A stretch of 64,000 nt of DNA from Fibrobacter sp. UWT2 (GTDB lineage Bacteria > Fibrobacterota > Fibrobacteria > Fibrobacterales > Fibrobacteraceae). A program made the translations under genes and the position numbers. The DNA is taken from positions 1 through 64,000 of the forward strand of contig NZ_FRBF01000003.1 in assembly GCF_900142545.1 (NCBI RefSeq), read 5' to 3'. Of this stretch, positions 16,519 to 25,529 are shown one piece after another (positions within the stretch are counted from its first letter, which is position 1; every line of letters begins with the position of its first letter). A model generated the notes under the pieces. It worked only from the letters and a program-made list of their open reading frames with translations. It was not told the origin of the DNA and did not search any database.

Positions 16519-17466
16519 ATGATAAACAGACAGACTGCTCTTGAAATTTTGAATGCAAACGCAGATTCGTTACCGAACTTGATTGAACAGGCATATCAGC
16601 TGCGTACCAAGTACAAAGGCAACCGCGTAAGCATCCAGTTGCTCACCAATGTCCGCAGCGGAAACTGCACGCAGAACTGCGCCTATTGCGCCCAGTCGCG
16701 CGATTCTGCAGCTCCGATTGAAAAGTACCGCTATGTAGAAGACAAGAAACTTTACGGCGACAACGATCTCGTTGACGAAATGCATTTGGCGAGACACTGT
16801 ATCGGGCTCAGCGGCATCCGTTTTGCGGACGACGATATCGAAAAACTTGCCGAGCGCATCCGCAAGATGAAAAAGAATGACACGCAAATCTGTTGCTCCA
16901 TCGGGTTCCTGACCGAAAAGCAGGCGTTGATTCTTAAGGAAGCGGGTCTCAACCGCATCAATCACAACCTGAACAGCAGCCGTCGTTTTTACCCGAGCAT
17001 TTGCACCACGCACACTTACCAAGAACGAATCGACAACCTGAAAATGATGAAGGGCCTCGGCTTTGAAATTTGCTCCGGCGGCATCATCGGCATGGGTGAA
17101 ACACCCGAAGATGTCATCGATATGCTTTTCGAACTGCTTGAAATCAATCCGGATTCGGTGCCCATCAACTTCTTACTCCCGGCAGAAGGTACGCGCCTTG
17201 CGGAGCGTGATATTTCGGCGCTGACCCCCGAGTACTGTATCAAGGTGCTTTGCCTTGCGCGCCTGATGCTCCCGAAATCGGACATCCGCTGCGCCGCCGG
17301 CCGCGAAGTGTATTTCAAGGGTCACGAGAAGACGCTCTTCAAGGTAGCCGATTCCATTTTTGCGTCAGGCTACCTCACCGAAGGCGGCCAGAGTCTCGAA
17401 GAGACCTTCCGCACCATCGAGGCGGCTGGCTTCACCTGGCAAGTAGAAAGCGAATCATCCCACTAA
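16519..17466 (+). CDS. bioB: Biotin synthase
   Basis: A 315-residue radical SAM enzyme that inserts sulfur into dethiobiotin in the last step of biotin synthesis. The cluster-binding motif CTQNCAYC gives C50, C54 and C57. Further BioB signatures are QICCSIGFLTEKQA, NHNLNSSRRFYPSICTTHTYQERI and AGREV near the end (the arginine-bearing site of the second cluster region). Length is normal. It is transcribed with the sulfur-carrier fusion upstream (9-bp gap). Its 3' end overlaps the convergent pdxT by 12 bp. No other biotin genes are in the window. Confidence 0.93.
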   Translation: MINRQTALEILNANADSLPNLIEQAYQLRTKYKGNRVSIQLLTNVRSGNCTQNCAYCAQSRDSAAPIEKYRYVEDKKLYGDNDLVDEMHLARHCIGLSGIRFADDDIEKLAERIRKMKKNDTQICCSIGFLTEKQALILKEAGLNRINHNLNSSRRFYPSICTTHTYQERIDNLKMMKGLGFEICSGGIIGMGETPEDVIDMLFELLEINPDSVPINFLLPAEGTRLAERDISALTPEYCIKVLCLARLMLPKSDIRCAAGREVYFKGHEKTLFKVADSIFASGYLTEGGQSLEETFRTIEAAGFTWQVESESSH

Positions 17467-18057
17467 CTTCAAAAAATACTGGTGAATGCTTGTGTCGCTA
17501 TTGAGTTCCGGATGGAACGAAAGCGCAATTTGGTTCTTGTAGCGAACGGCAACGATTTGCTCCAGCGCGTCGGCTCTATTTGAGCTTGCCGTACGTGAAA
17601 GGATTTCGACGCCTTCGCCGACCGATTCAAAGAAGGGCGCGCGAATAAAGGTCTGCGGCACTTTTCCGATGTGAGCGACTTCGTTTTCCGTAAAGAAGCT
17701 GCCGAGTTGCCGACCATAGGCATTGCGGCGGATAATCGCGGGGAGCGTCGCGAAATGCGCATTGTTTTCGCCGGCAATTTTTTCGGCAAGGAGGATTGCG
17801 CCGGCACATGTTGCGAGTACGGGCAGGCCTTCGGCAATTTTTTTACGAAGTGGCTCGAAAAGCCCTAAGTCGTGGAGCAGTTTTCCTTGCACGGTGCTTT
17901 CGCCACCGGGGAGCACAAGACCGTCCAAATGTCGGTTCAAGTCGCGCAACTGTCTGATTTCAAATGCTTCGGCGCCTAGCGATTCGAGGATGCGTTCATG
18001 TTCAATGAACGCCCCCTGCACCGCGAGCACGCCAATTTGCGGTTTGTTAATTCCCAT
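17455..18057 (-). CDS. pdxT: Pyridoxal 5'-phosphate synthase glutaminase subunit
   Basis: A 200-residue class I glutamine amidotransferase that makes ammonia for PdxS. The GGEST motif is at residues 51-55, nucleophile C84 is in LATCAGAI, and the His of SFHPEL near the C-terminus completes the triad. The start ATG abuts the pdxS stop (they share one base), so the two are an operon with pdxS first. Length is typical. Confidence 0.94.
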   Translation of the reverse strand: MGINKPQIGVLAVQGAFIEHERILESLGAEAFEIRQLRDLNRHLDGLVLPGGESTVQGKLLHDLGLFEPLRKKIAEGLPVLATCAGAILLAEKIAGENNAHFATLPAIIRRNAYGRQLGSFFTENEVAHIGKVPQTFIRAPFFESVGEGVEILSRTASSNRADALEQIVAVRYKNQIALSFHPELNSDTSIHQYFLKLVG

Positions 18058-18935
18058 TACTTCCCCCTTTCGGCCATCAGCAGCGCGATTTCCTGTTCGT
18101 TGATACCGACCATGGCTTCACCCAAGTCTTCAGAAAGCTTGGCGATAAGCTTTGCGTCGGTATAGTTGGTGACGGCCTGTACGATGGCGGCGGCACGCTT
18201 GGCGGGGTTACCTGACTTGAAGATTCCAGAACCTACGAAAACGCCTTCGGCACCGAGTTGCATCATGAGGGCGGCATCGGCGGGGGTGGCAACACCACCG
18301 GCAGCGAAGTTCACCACGGGAAGTTTCTTGTTGTCGTGAACGAAGCGCACCAGATCGTACGACACCTGGAGTTCCTTGGCGTGATTGAAGAGCTCGTCTT
18401 CGCGCATGCTCGAGATGCGGGCGATTTCCTGGTTCATCAGGCGCATGTGTCGTACGGCCTGGACGATGTCGCCCGTACCCGGCTCCCCTTTGGTACGGAT
18501 CATCGATGCGCCTTCTTCGATACGGCGCAGCGCTTCGCCTAAGTCCTTCGCGCCGCACACGAACGGAACGTCAAATTCGCGCTTGTTGATGTGGAAAATG
18601 TCGTCGGCAGGAGAAAGCACTTCGCTTTCGTCGATGTAGTCGATCTCAATGGCCTGCAAAATTTGCGCTTCGGCAAAATGACCGATACGGCATTTGGCCA
18701 TGACCGGGATAGAGACGGCGTCCTGAATACCTTTGATCATCTTGGGGTCGCTCATGCGCGATACACCGCCCGCAGCACGGATATCGGCCGGGATGCGTTC
18801 CAATGCCATCACGGCGGCGGCACCTGCGGCTTCGGCGATTTTGGCTTGTTCGGGGGTTGTCACATCCATAATGACACCGCCCTTGAGCATCTGGGCAAGA
18901 TTCTTATTGAGTTCGTAACGGTTCTGGTCAGACAT
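18057..18935 (-). CDS. pdxS: Pyridoxal 5'-phosphate synthase lyase subunit
   Basis: A 292-residue TIM-barrel enzyme that builds PLP from ribose 5-phosphate, glyceraldehyde 3-phosphate and ammonia. Family segments are visible: [69 protein letters not shown] and the C-terminal [13 protein letters not shown]. It is the first gene of the pdxST operon. It is read away from a MocR/PdxR-type regulator gene, with repeat boxes between the two. Confidence 0.95.
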   Translation of the reverse strand: MSDQNRYELNKNLAQMLKGGVIMDVTTPEQAKIAEAAGAAAVMALERIPADIRAAGGVSRMSDPKMIKGIQDAVSIPVMAKCRIGHFAEAQILQAIEIDYIDESEVLSPADDIFHINKREFDVPFVCGAKDLGEALRRIEEGASMIRTKGEPGTGDIVQAVRHMRLMNQEIARISSMREDELFNHAKELQVSYDLVRFVHDNKKLPVVNFAAGGVATPADAALMMQLGAEGVFVGSGIFKSGNPAKRAAAIVQAVTNYTDAKLIAKLSEDLGEAMVGINEQEIALLMAERGK

Positions 18936-18992
18936 GTAAATCTCCTTGGTTGTGGAATGGTTTAATTTCAGGCTGTAATTTAAAACATTCGC

Positions 18993-19073
18993 TTGACCTG
19001 CACAATATTCAGTTTTTTACTATTTTTATAAGGTCAGTTAAATATCAGATTAGCAATACTAATAAGGTCAGTT
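18993..19073. promoter_or_regulatory. Repeat boxes between pdxS and pdxR, candidate PdxR operator
   Basis: Two perfect 12-bp direct repeats, ATAAGGTCAGTT, lie at 19028-19039 and 19062-19073, 34 bp apart start to start. A partial inverted copy (TTGACCT, complement AGGTCAA) is at 18993-18999 and doubles as a possible -35. The pattern of direct plus inverted copies in a divergent intergenic region is what is known for MocR-type PdxR regulators. The second box sits directly on the pdxR ribosome-site region. Confidence 0.65.
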
Positions 19074-19075
19074 TC

Positions 19076-20500
19076 ATGTTCACTTACGATATGTCCAAGG
19101 CGGGAGCAAATAGCCTCTACCATTACCTTTACCAATGCATCAAAAAAGATATCGTAAGCGGAAACGTCCTTGCCGAAGAACAGCTCCCTTCCAAACGAAA
19201 CCTCGCGCAGAATCTCGGCATTAGCGTCGTGACCGTTGAAAACGCTTACGCCCAGCTCCTCGCTGAAGGCTACATTTACTCGCTCCCTAAAAAAGGCTTC
19301 TTTGTCGCAGACATAAATGCCGCGGCTAATGCGCAAGTCCATCGGATTCGCAAGAAATCTCGCACACGCAGGCTCCTCGCAGAACCCTCCGATGAATCAG
19401 AACATATCAACCCGAAATATATCGCTGACTTCGCAAGCAATGGTGCCGACATCGAGGCATTCCCCTTTACCACTTGGGCAAAAATCACTCGCGAGGTCCT
19501 TTGCGAAAGGCAAAGTGATTTGCTGCAAGTTTCTCCGGGAATGGGCTCGCTAGAACTTCGCCGAGCCATTGCCCGCATGCTCCGCGAATTCAGAAATATC
19601 CAGGTATCGCCCGAACAGATTGTCATTGGCGCCGGAACTGATTACCTTTATGGCTTGCTAGTACAATTGCTCGGATTTGACAAGTGCTATGGCGTAGAAG
19701 ACCCGGGATGGAGTAAAATATCAAAACTGTACAGCCAATACGGTGTCAAGGTGAGTCACATTCCCATTGCGGCGGAAAGTTTCGTAGACTCCGTCAAGAA
19801 ATCTGACGTTGATGTCGTTCATATTTCGCCGGCGCACCATTTTCCGACCGGGATGGTGATGCCTGTCGGCGAACGCTATCGCCTGCTCAGTTGGGCTGCC
19901 GAATCCCCAAATCGCTACATCGTTGAAGATGACTATGACAGCGAATTCCGCATGACCGGAAAACCCATTCCCGCGTTACAGAACATCGATGTCACCGAAA
20001 AGGTGATTTACCTGAATACCTTTTCCAAGACGATGACTTCTGCGATTCGCCTCAGTTATATGGTGCTCCCGCCGCATCTTGCCGAGAAATTCCATAACAA
20101 ACTTTCGTTCTATTCGTGTACGGTTTCGAATCTGGACCAGTATGTGATGGCAAAATTCATCGATCTCGGTTACTACGAGACGCACATCAACCGCATGCGC
20201 AACCTGTACCGAGCCAAGCGCGACATGCTCCTTTCGGCTATCCGCAAGAGCAAGCTTTCGAACGTTGCCCGAATTTACGAAGAAGATGCCGGGCTCCACT
20301 TTATCTTGGAAGTGAACACGAAATGTTCCGATATTGAATTCTGCAACCGCGCCCGATTCCGTGGGGTAAACATCCGCGCTCTTTCGGAGTATTATTTTGA
20401 GGCGAAGCCATCGCAGCATAAGTTTGTCGTGAACTACTCGTCGGTAGATAAAGCGAGCATGCAAAAAGCAGTGCAGATACTCGCGAGCCTTTGCAACTAA
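19076..20500 (+). CDS. pdxR: MocR/PdxR-type GntR regulator with aminotransferase domain
   Basis: 474 residues from ATG 19076, chosen because the winged HTH (SLYHYLYQCIKKDIVSGNVLAEEQLPSKRNLAQNLGISVVTVENAYAQL, about residues 10-60) begins just after it. Residues about 110-474 form a fold-type I aminotransferase domain, with the PLP-binding Lys in NTFSKTMTS (K318) and the upstream D..Y pattern (VEDDYDSEF). Such proteins sense PLP through that domain and control pdxST. Divergence from pdxS and the boxes at the start support that role. It ends 5 bp from the convergent E1-like gene. Confidence 0.82.
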   Translation: MFTYDMSKAGANSLYHYLYQCIKKDIVSGNVLAEEQLPSKRNLAQNLGISVVTVENAYAQLLAEGYIYSLPKKGFFVADINAAANAQVHRIRKKSRTRRLLAEPSDESEHINPKYIADFASNGADIEAFPFTTWAKITREVLCERQSDLLQVSPGMGSLELRRAIARMLREFRNIQVSPEQIVIGAGTDYLYGLLVQLLGFDKCYGVEDPGWSKISKLYSQYGVKVSHIPIAAESFVDSVKKSDVDVVHISPAHHFPTGMVMPVGERYRLLSWAAESPNRYIVEDDYDSEFRMTGKPIPALQNIDVTEKVIYLNTFSKTMTSAIRLSYMVLPPHLAEKFHNKLSFYSCTVSNLDQYVMAKFIDLGYYETHINRMRNLYRAKRDMLLSAIRKSKLSNVARIYEEDAGLHFILEVNTKCSDIEFCNRARFRGVNIRALSEYYFEAKPSQHKFVVNYSSVDKASMQKAVQILASLCN

Positions 20501-20505
20501 AAAGT

Positions 20506-21315
20506 TTAATGTTTCAAATCGCAAGCAGCCTGTTCGTAGTCAATGAGCTGCGTAATGGTCGGGTGTGTTCCGCAAACGGCGCAGTCGTCGTTATGACTCG
20601 GGAGCTTTACTTTACGGAATTCTGCTGTGAGCGCGTTGTAGGTGAGTAAGTGGCCTGTAAGTAAATTACCCACTCCAAGAATATACTTGATTGCTTCCAT
20701 CGCCTGCAAACTTCCGATTACGCCTGCAATTGCCCCAATCACGCCCGCCTCTTTGCAGGTCGGCACAGAACCTTTCGGGGGCGGTTCCTCGAAAATACAG
20801 CGATAGCAAGGGCCTTGTTCGGGCACGTATGTCATCAGCTGCCCCTGAAATCCGACAATGCCTGCATGCGAGAAAGGCTTCTTTGCCATGACGCAGGCGT
20901 CATTAATCAAGAACTTCGTCGGAAAATTGTCGGTGCCGTCAACGATAAAATCGTAATCCTTAATGAGGTCGAGAATATTTTCGCTCGTCACGAAAGTATG
21001 ATAAGTAATCACCTTGACATCAGGGTTCATTGCCTCCATGGTTTCTTTCGCAGATTGCACCTTGGGCTTACCCACATCTTGCGCGGCATGAATAATCTGA
21101 CGCTGCAAATTCGAAAGGTCAACCACATCGGCATCGGCAATGCCGATCGTGCCCACGCCGGCGGCGGCAAGGTACATGGCCACAGGAGCGCCAAGACCAC
21201 CCGCACCAATGACGAGTACCTTCGCGTTCAAGAGCTTCTTTTGGCCTTTTACGCCGACATCTTTAAGAATAATGTGGCGTGAATAGCGTTCCAATTGCTC
21301 GTTGGTAAATGCCAT
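20506..21315 (-). CDS. E1-like adenylyltransferase, ThiF/MoeB/HesA family
   Basis: 269 residues, start placed at MAFTNEQLERYSRHIIL because that is the canonical family opening; the open frame continues upstream into the cupin gene. The nucleotide loop is GAGGLGAPVAMYLA, followed by RQIIHAAQDVGKPK and DGTDNFPTKFLIND. Two CXXC pairs (CYRC and CAVC) bind zinc. These enzymes adenylate the C-terminal Gly of a ubiquitin-like sulfur carrier (MoaD, ThiS). No carrier gene is in the window, so the partner is unknown. There is no rhodanese domain. It is the last gene of an operon with the cupin and the methyltransferase. Confidence 0.82.
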   Translation of the reverse strand: MAFTNEQLERYSRHIILKDVGVKGQKKLLNAKVLVIGAGGLGAPVAMYLAAAGVGTIGIADADVVDLSNLQRQIIHAAQDVGKPKVQSAKETMEAMNPDVKVITYHTFVTSENILDLIKDYDFIVDGTDNFPTKFLINDACVMAKKPFSHAGIVGFQGQLMTYVPEQGPCYRCIFEEPPPKGSVPTCKEAGVIGAIAGVIGSLQAMEAIKYILGVGNLLTGHLLTYNALTAEFRKVKLPSHNDDCAVCGTHPTITQLIDYEQAACDLKH

Positions 21316-21335
21316 TTTGGGGATTATCCCTTCAA

Positions 21336-21938
21336 TCACACGTACTTCGAGAGCGTTACGACATCTTCGCCGCTCCACGTGTAAAGCGCAAGCAGGGGCT
21401 CGTCGCTTGTTCGCATCGAATGTACGTGATTTGATGGATGCAGAATAAATTCGCCCGGGTTGCGAACTTTTGAAACGCCGTCTAAAGTCCACTCGGCATG
21501 TCCCGAAAGCACCACGTAAAGTTCCGTGGCAGGGTGGTAATGCGCCGGATAAAACGTGTTCTTGCCCAAGAGCGTAAAGCCGTAGCAAAAATGATCGTCA
21601 TGAAAAGGCGCTTCGGGCCCGAGAATTTCGCCCCAGCCCATTTGATTGCCCAAATCAGGCATGTCGGGGCGCGGCTCGTAATTATACTTCCACGGCAAAA
21701 AAGGGAGCGCAGGCTTTAATGCGTTCAGCACGCGCTCCGTTTCGGGGCTACCAAATTGAATCGCCTCTTCAATCCAGCGAATCAACGGAGAATCGCTTTT
21801 TTCGAAAATCCCACTCGGGGCAGGGATTTCACGCGCTACAAACTTGGCTGCCTCTTGACCGATATCATCGTCAATTTGGGCGCGTTCATTCAGAAATCGC
21901 TTCGATTCTTCAATTAAACGGGCGATAAAATCTTGCAT
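21336..21938 (-). CDS. Cupin of the DMSP lyase (DddL-like) family
   Basis: 200 residues from ATG 21938. The metal site of the cupin is clear: HYHPATELYVVLSGHAEW gives H-x-H, E and Y, and HPSNHVHSM gives the later His. The spacing and the flanking G..EWTLDG...NPGEFILHPSN..H..RT.DEPLLALYTWSG match the dimethylsulfoniopropionate lyase family (DddL/DddQ/DddW type). In that family these residues hold the metal and the Tyr abstracts the proton. Whether the substrate here is DMSP is not shown; a related sulfonium such as S-methylmethionine is possible. It lies between the methyltransferase and E1-like genes (gaps 15 and 20 bp). Confidence 0.7.
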   Translation of the reverse strand: MQDFIARLIEESKRFLNERAQIDDDIGQEAAKFVAREIPAPSGIFEKSDSPLIRWIEEAIQFGSPETERVLNALKPALPFLPWKYNYEPRPDMPDLGNQMGWGEILGPEAPFHDDHFCYGFTLLGKNTFYPAHYHPATELYVVLSGHAEWTLDGVSKVRNPGEFILHPSNHVHSMRTSDEPLLALYTWSGEDVVTLSKYV

Positions 21939-21953
21939 CAAAATACACTCGTT

Positions 21954-22913
21954 TTACTTCAAGCTTGATTTCAGTACGGCAACCGTATGGCCGATCACTT
22001 CGCCCTTTAGGAATGCTTCGTAAGCTTCTTTAGCAGTAAGCTTCGAAGATTCAAGCGACTTTTCGATTTCGAAAGCGTTCTTGCCGGATTCCTTCACCGA
22101 AATGTTGGCGAATGCTTTTTGCAAGTCGCTTGCGCGGTAGAATCGGAACGGCCCGAGGCCCGCCTTTTCTTGAGCGGCGTAGCCCGAAATCACGTCTTCA
22201 GGTTCCGCTTGCACCTTCCAGGAATAAGTAAAGATTTCAGAAGAAAGGCCTGCCAATTCGCCGAGCTTGATAAACGCACTGAGCGGCACGCGGCCACCGA
22301 GTGTAGAATAGACTGCACCCTTGTCGGCCAAGTAATCGCGGGCCTGCTTGAGCGCCAGATAATGCAAATCCAGCATTTGCTCATGCACGAATTCCGGAAT
22401 CACTTCGACGCGCTTTTCCAGGTAATGGCCGCTGTTTCGTTTGTCTTCAATCTTGGTGTTATCGGTTAACGGAACATTGGGCAAGTTCTCATAAATCACG
22501 TCGTAACGGCGCTTGCCATTTTGAAGAGGCTGCAACAGGTCGCCTGCGCCGAATTCCAACTCAACCGAATCTGCATCTTTCAAATTCTTCTTGATATTTT
22601 CGGCCGCGGCGTTCACCACACTTTTCTGCAAATCGGTAAAGCCCACGCGTTTTGCGCCCAAGAGTTCAACGCCCGTCAGGACATCGATTCCAGAACCTGT
22701 ACCAATCGAAGCGAATGCTTCCACATCGTGCCCCAGGTTTTCACGAATCAGTTTGAACGCGGGAGCCGCAATGTAAGCGACCCAATCACTAGTAATATCT
22801 TCGGTCTTTGGCAAATAGGCGTGATCCGTTACAGCCACGGAAAGGTAATCTTGAACATGTTTCGGTGCTTCTTCTAAAGCCAGATACTTTTTAACATCAA
22901 CTAAAATACTCAT
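21954..22913 (-). CDS. Class I SAM-dependent methyltransferase, substrate unknown
   Basis: 319 residues. SAM-binding motif I is SIGTGSGIDVLTG near residue 70, followed by the acidic strand FTDLQKSVVNAAAENIKKN. The catalytic-type loop is YENLPNVPLTD near residue 140. A late segment, AVYSTLGGRVPLSAFIKLGELAGL, is reminiscent of the GGRPG...LF...GF stretch in the methyltransferase domain of methionine S-methyltransferases, but the resemblance is weak. No signal or membrane segment. It is the first gene of a three-gene operon with the cupin and E1-like genes. It diverges from metK, which makes its cofactor. Confidence 0.65.
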   Translation of the reverse strand: MSILVDVKKYLALEEAPKHVQDYLSVAVTDHAYLPKTEDITSDWVAYIAAPAFKLIRENLGHDVEAFASIGTGSGIDVLTGVELLGAKRVGFTDLQKSVVNAAAENIKKNLKDADSVELEFGAGDLLQPLQNGKRRYDVIYENLPNVPLTDNTKIEDKRNSGHYLEKRVEVIPEFVHEQMLDLHYLALKQARDYLADKGAVYSTLGGRVPLSAFIKLGELAGLSSEIFTYSWKVQAEPEDVISGYAAQEKAGLGPFRFYRASDLQKAFANISVKESGKNAFEIEKSLESSKLTAKEAYEAFLKGEVIGHTVAVLKSSLK

Positions 22914-23031
22914 TTATAGGTTGCCTCACTTTTTTTGAGTGCAAATATAGATGTGGACTATAACTGTGTCCAATACAAAATTTCTAGCACTTGCTATCAA
23001 TTTTTTATATAAGTAAAAAGCCCGTTTTTCC

Positions 23032-23067
23032 TTGACAAGGTTTATGCATTTATGTAGATTTATGCAT
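23032..23067 (+). promoter_or_regulatory. Probable sigma-70 promoter of metK with direct repeats
   Basis: TTGACA (23032-23037), a 17-bp spacer and TAGATT (23055-23060). Direct repeats TTTATGCAT at 23041-23049 and 23059-23067 overlap the spacer and -10, which could be a regulator site. No riboswitch-like structure was recognised in the 90-base leader. Confidence 0.55.
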
Positions 23068-23156
23068 AGAAATTCAAACCACGTTTTTTCAGCGCTTGGG
23101 AATGCTCAAAAATGCGACGTTCTTTTCGGTGCTGTTAACAAAAGGAGCCTTATACA

Positions 23157-24347
23157 ATGGCACATTATCTCTTTACTTCTGAATCGGTGTCCAAGGGACA
23201 CCCCGACAAAGTTTGCGACCAGATCTCGGATGCAATTCTCGACGCCTGCCTCGCCCAAGACCCGAACAGCCGCGTGGCTTGCGAAACGCTCGCCAACACC
23301 GGTCTCGTTGTGATTTCCGGCGAAATTACCACCAAGGCCGTAATTGACTACCAGCAGATTGCACGCAAGACTATTAAGAGCATCGGTTATGTGAACCCGG
23401 AACTTGCTTTTGATTATAAGGGTTGCTCCGTACTCGTTGCAGTGGACAAGCAGTCGCCCGATATCGCTCAGGGTGTTGACGCCAAGGCCGCCGAAGGCAA
23501 GGAAGATGACAAGCAGGGCGCAGGAGATCAGGGCATGATGTTCGGTTACGCCGTGAACGAAACCAAGGAACTGATGCCGCTTCCGATTAGTCTTGCTCAC
23601 AAGCTCATGGAAGAAATCCAGAACCTCCGCGAATCCGGCAAAATCAAGTGGCTCCGCCCCGATGCGAAATCGCAGGTGACCGTCGAATATGACGAAAATG
23701 ACAAGCCCGTGCGCGTCGATACCGTGGTGGTCAGCACGCAGCACGACGAATTCGTGAACGGCAAGGAACTCAAGCATTCGACCATCGAAAAGGAAATCAT
23801 CGAAAAACTCATCAAGAAGGTGATTCCCGCAAAGCTTTTGGACAAGAAGACTCGCTTCCTCATCAATCCGACGGGCAAGTTCGTGATTGGTGGCCCGCAC
23901 GGTGACTGCGGCCTGACCGGTCGTAAGATTATCGTGGACACCTACGGCGGCATGGGTCGTCACGGTGGTGGTGCATTCAGCGGCAAGGACCCGAGTAAGG
24001 TCGACCGCAGCGCTGCTTACGCCGCACGCTATGTGGCAAAGAATATTGTCGCCGCAGGCCTTGCAGACCGTTGCGAAGTTCAGCTCGCTTACGCCATCGG
24101 TTATTCCAAGCCGGTGTCTGTGCTGGTGAATACGTTCAAGACTGGCAAGATTGATGACCGCAAGATTGAAGAAATCGTGAAGAAGACCTTCGACCTTTCT
24201 CCGGCCGGCATCGTGAAGATGCTCGATTTGAAGAAGCCCGGCTACCAGGCAACTGCCGCGCTTGGCCACTTCGGTCGCACCGGCGCCCGCTTCACCTGGG
24301 AAAAGACGGACAAGGCAGCCGCACTTAAGAAGTTGGCCAAGATCTAA
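23157..24347 (+). CDS. metK: S-adenosylmethionine synthetase
   Basis: A 396-residue cytosolic enzyme making SAM from methionine and ATP. Signature parts: [25 protein letters not shown] at the N-terminus, [12 protein letters not shown], and [41 protein letters not shown]. AAGGAG lies 10 bases upstream of ATG. Length is usual. It has its own promoter and terminator and diverges from the methyltransferase-cupin-E1 operon. Confidence 0.96.
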   Translation: MAHYLFTSESVSKGHPDKVCDQISDAILDACLAQDPNSRVACETLANTGLVVISGEITTKAVIDYQQIARKTIKSIGYVNPELAFDYKGCSVLVAVDKQSPDIAQGVDAKAAEGKEDDKQGAGDQGMMFGYAVNETKELMPLPISLAHKLMEEIQNLRESGKIKWLRPDAKSQVTVEYDENDKPVRVDTVVVSTQHDEFVNGKELKHSTIEKEIIEKLIKKVIPAKLLDKKTRFLINPTGKFVIGGPHGDCGLTGRKIIVDTYGGMGRHGGGAFSGKDPSKVDRSAAYAARYVAKNIVAAGLADRCEVQLAYAIGYSKPVSVLVNTFKTGKIDDRKIEEIVKKTFDLSPAGIVKMLDLKKPGYQATAALGHFGRTGARFTWEKTDKAAALKKLAKI

Positions 24348-24372
24348 GCGAACTCTCTCTAGTAAAAAAATT

Positions 24373-24399
24373 AAGGCTCGTCATTGACGAGCCTTTTTT
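24373..24399 (+). terminator. metK terminator
   Basis: A 10-bp perfect stem (AAGGCTCGTC with GACGAGCCTT), a 3-base loop and then TTTTTT. Confidence 0.9.
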
Positions 24400-24404
24400 G
24401 TATA

Positions 24405-24439
24405 CAAAAAACACCCTCGGCAACTAATGCTGCCGAGGG
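24405..24439 (-). terminator. Terminator of the metY-ALDH-binding protein operon
   Basis: CCCTCGGCA (24414-24422) pairs with TGCCGAGGG (24431-24439) around an 8-base loop. On the minus strand it is followed by a GTGTTTTTTG run. It faces the metK terminator. Confidence 0.8.
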
Positions 24440-24486
24440 GTTCCTGCGCGGAGAGTAGTGCACAGGAAATTTAGGAGTACAATTTA

Positions 24487-25515
24487 TTACTTATTCCAGT
24501 CAACTTCATGGTAGATTTTTTCGGTGAATTCGTCGGCGTTCAGCTGCAGGTATCCGACTTTATGCAGCAAATCTGCGAAGTAATGCAAGTCGGCTTTCAG
24601 GTTGCGACCGCTCTTGATTTTCTGTTCAGGAGACTGGTATTCGTACGACTTGATGAGTGCAGTTGCGAATTCCTTGTCTTCGATAGCGGAGTGCTTGCCA
24701 GCCTGCATGAGTTCCACGGTTTCTTCCGGATGTTCGCTGATCCAGGTGTGAGCCTGTTCGAGAGCGCGGAGGAGAGCCTTGATTTTTTCCGGTTCCTTTT
24801 CCAGCAGGACGCCTGAAACATAATAGAAGCAGCAATAGCGACCTGCGAAAACGGGGTCCGTTGCCAAATCCATCAGCACATCGGCGCGGCCGTCAACTGC
24901 GGCAAGGCTTCCCAGCGGATCCCAAAGCGAAACCGCTTCGACCTGCCCACGTTCCAAAGCCTCGAGCGCCAAGTTGCCATCGGCATAGGGCAAGAATTGC
25001 ACATCGTTTATAGCAGAAACGCCGTTTGCTTCAAGCCAAAGTGTTGCGGCCTGATGCGGAGTGGCGCCAATAGCGTTCACGGCGATCTTCTTGCCTTTCA
25101 AACCTTGAGCGTTACGAATCGGCGAGCCCTTCTTGACAAGCAGATGAATGCAACCGATATGGAATCCTTCGACCACCTTAATATTCACGCCGTTTTCGAC
25201 GGACTGGAAAAAGGCGAAGTCGGAGTTCGTAATCGGATACGTTCCGTTGTTGAGCCCGATTTTACGGGTTTCCGCATTTGCCGACACGAATTTCACATCG
25301 ACACCTTCTTTAGCAAAGAAACCTTTTTCTTTGGCGACAAAGAACGGCGCAATGCAAAGGGTGCCATCGGAAACGGGGATTTCGACCGTGCCGAATTTAA
25401 AAGCAGATTCTTCGTTTTTTTCGGTCTTTTCAGTTTTTTCTTCTTCGCAAGCGATGAGTGCAAAACCCAAAGAGAAAATAAAGAATGCAGAAAGCAGTAT
25501 TTTGATTTTATTCAT
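24487..25515 (-). CDS. Lipoprotein ABC substrate-binding protein, SsuA/TauA/NMT1 type, orphan
   Basis: 342 residues from ATG 25515, chosen because AGGAG lies 8 bases before it; an upstream GTG would touch the ribosome site. A lipoprotein signal ends at LIAC (Cys about 24), so it is membrane-anchored. The mature part (EIPVSDGTLCIAPFFVAKEKGFFAKEGVDVKFV...) is of the NMT1/SsuA binding fold. No ATPase or permease is adjacent; it is the third gene after metY and an aldehyde dehydrogenase (14-bp gap). It may share the transporter at 2715-4291. A sulfur-containing ligand is a guess from the metY link. Confidence 0.75.
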   Translation of the reverse strand: MNKIKILLSAFFIFSLGFALIACEEEKTEKTEKNEESAFKFGTVEIPVSDGTLCIAPFFVAKEKGFFAKEGVDVKFVSANAETRKIGLNNGTYPITNSDFAFFQSVENGVNIKVVEGFHIGCIHLLVKKGSPIRNAQGLKGKKIAVNAIGATPHQAATLWLEANGVSAINDVQFLPYADGNLALEALERGQVEAVSLWDPLGSLAAVDGRADVLMDLATDPVFAGRYCCFYYVSGVLLEKEPEKIKALLRALEQAHTWISEHPEETVELMQAGKHSAIEDKEFATALIKSYEYQSPEQKIKSGRNLKADLHYFADLLHKVGYLQLNADEFTEKIYHEVDWNK

Positions 25516-25529
25516 GTTATACACTCCTG

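Noticed and set aside
22914-23156. SAM riboswitch before metK
   Set aside because: I looked for the stacked helices and conserved loops of SAM riboswitches and saw only AT-rich sequence, a sigma-70-like promoter and short direct repeats.
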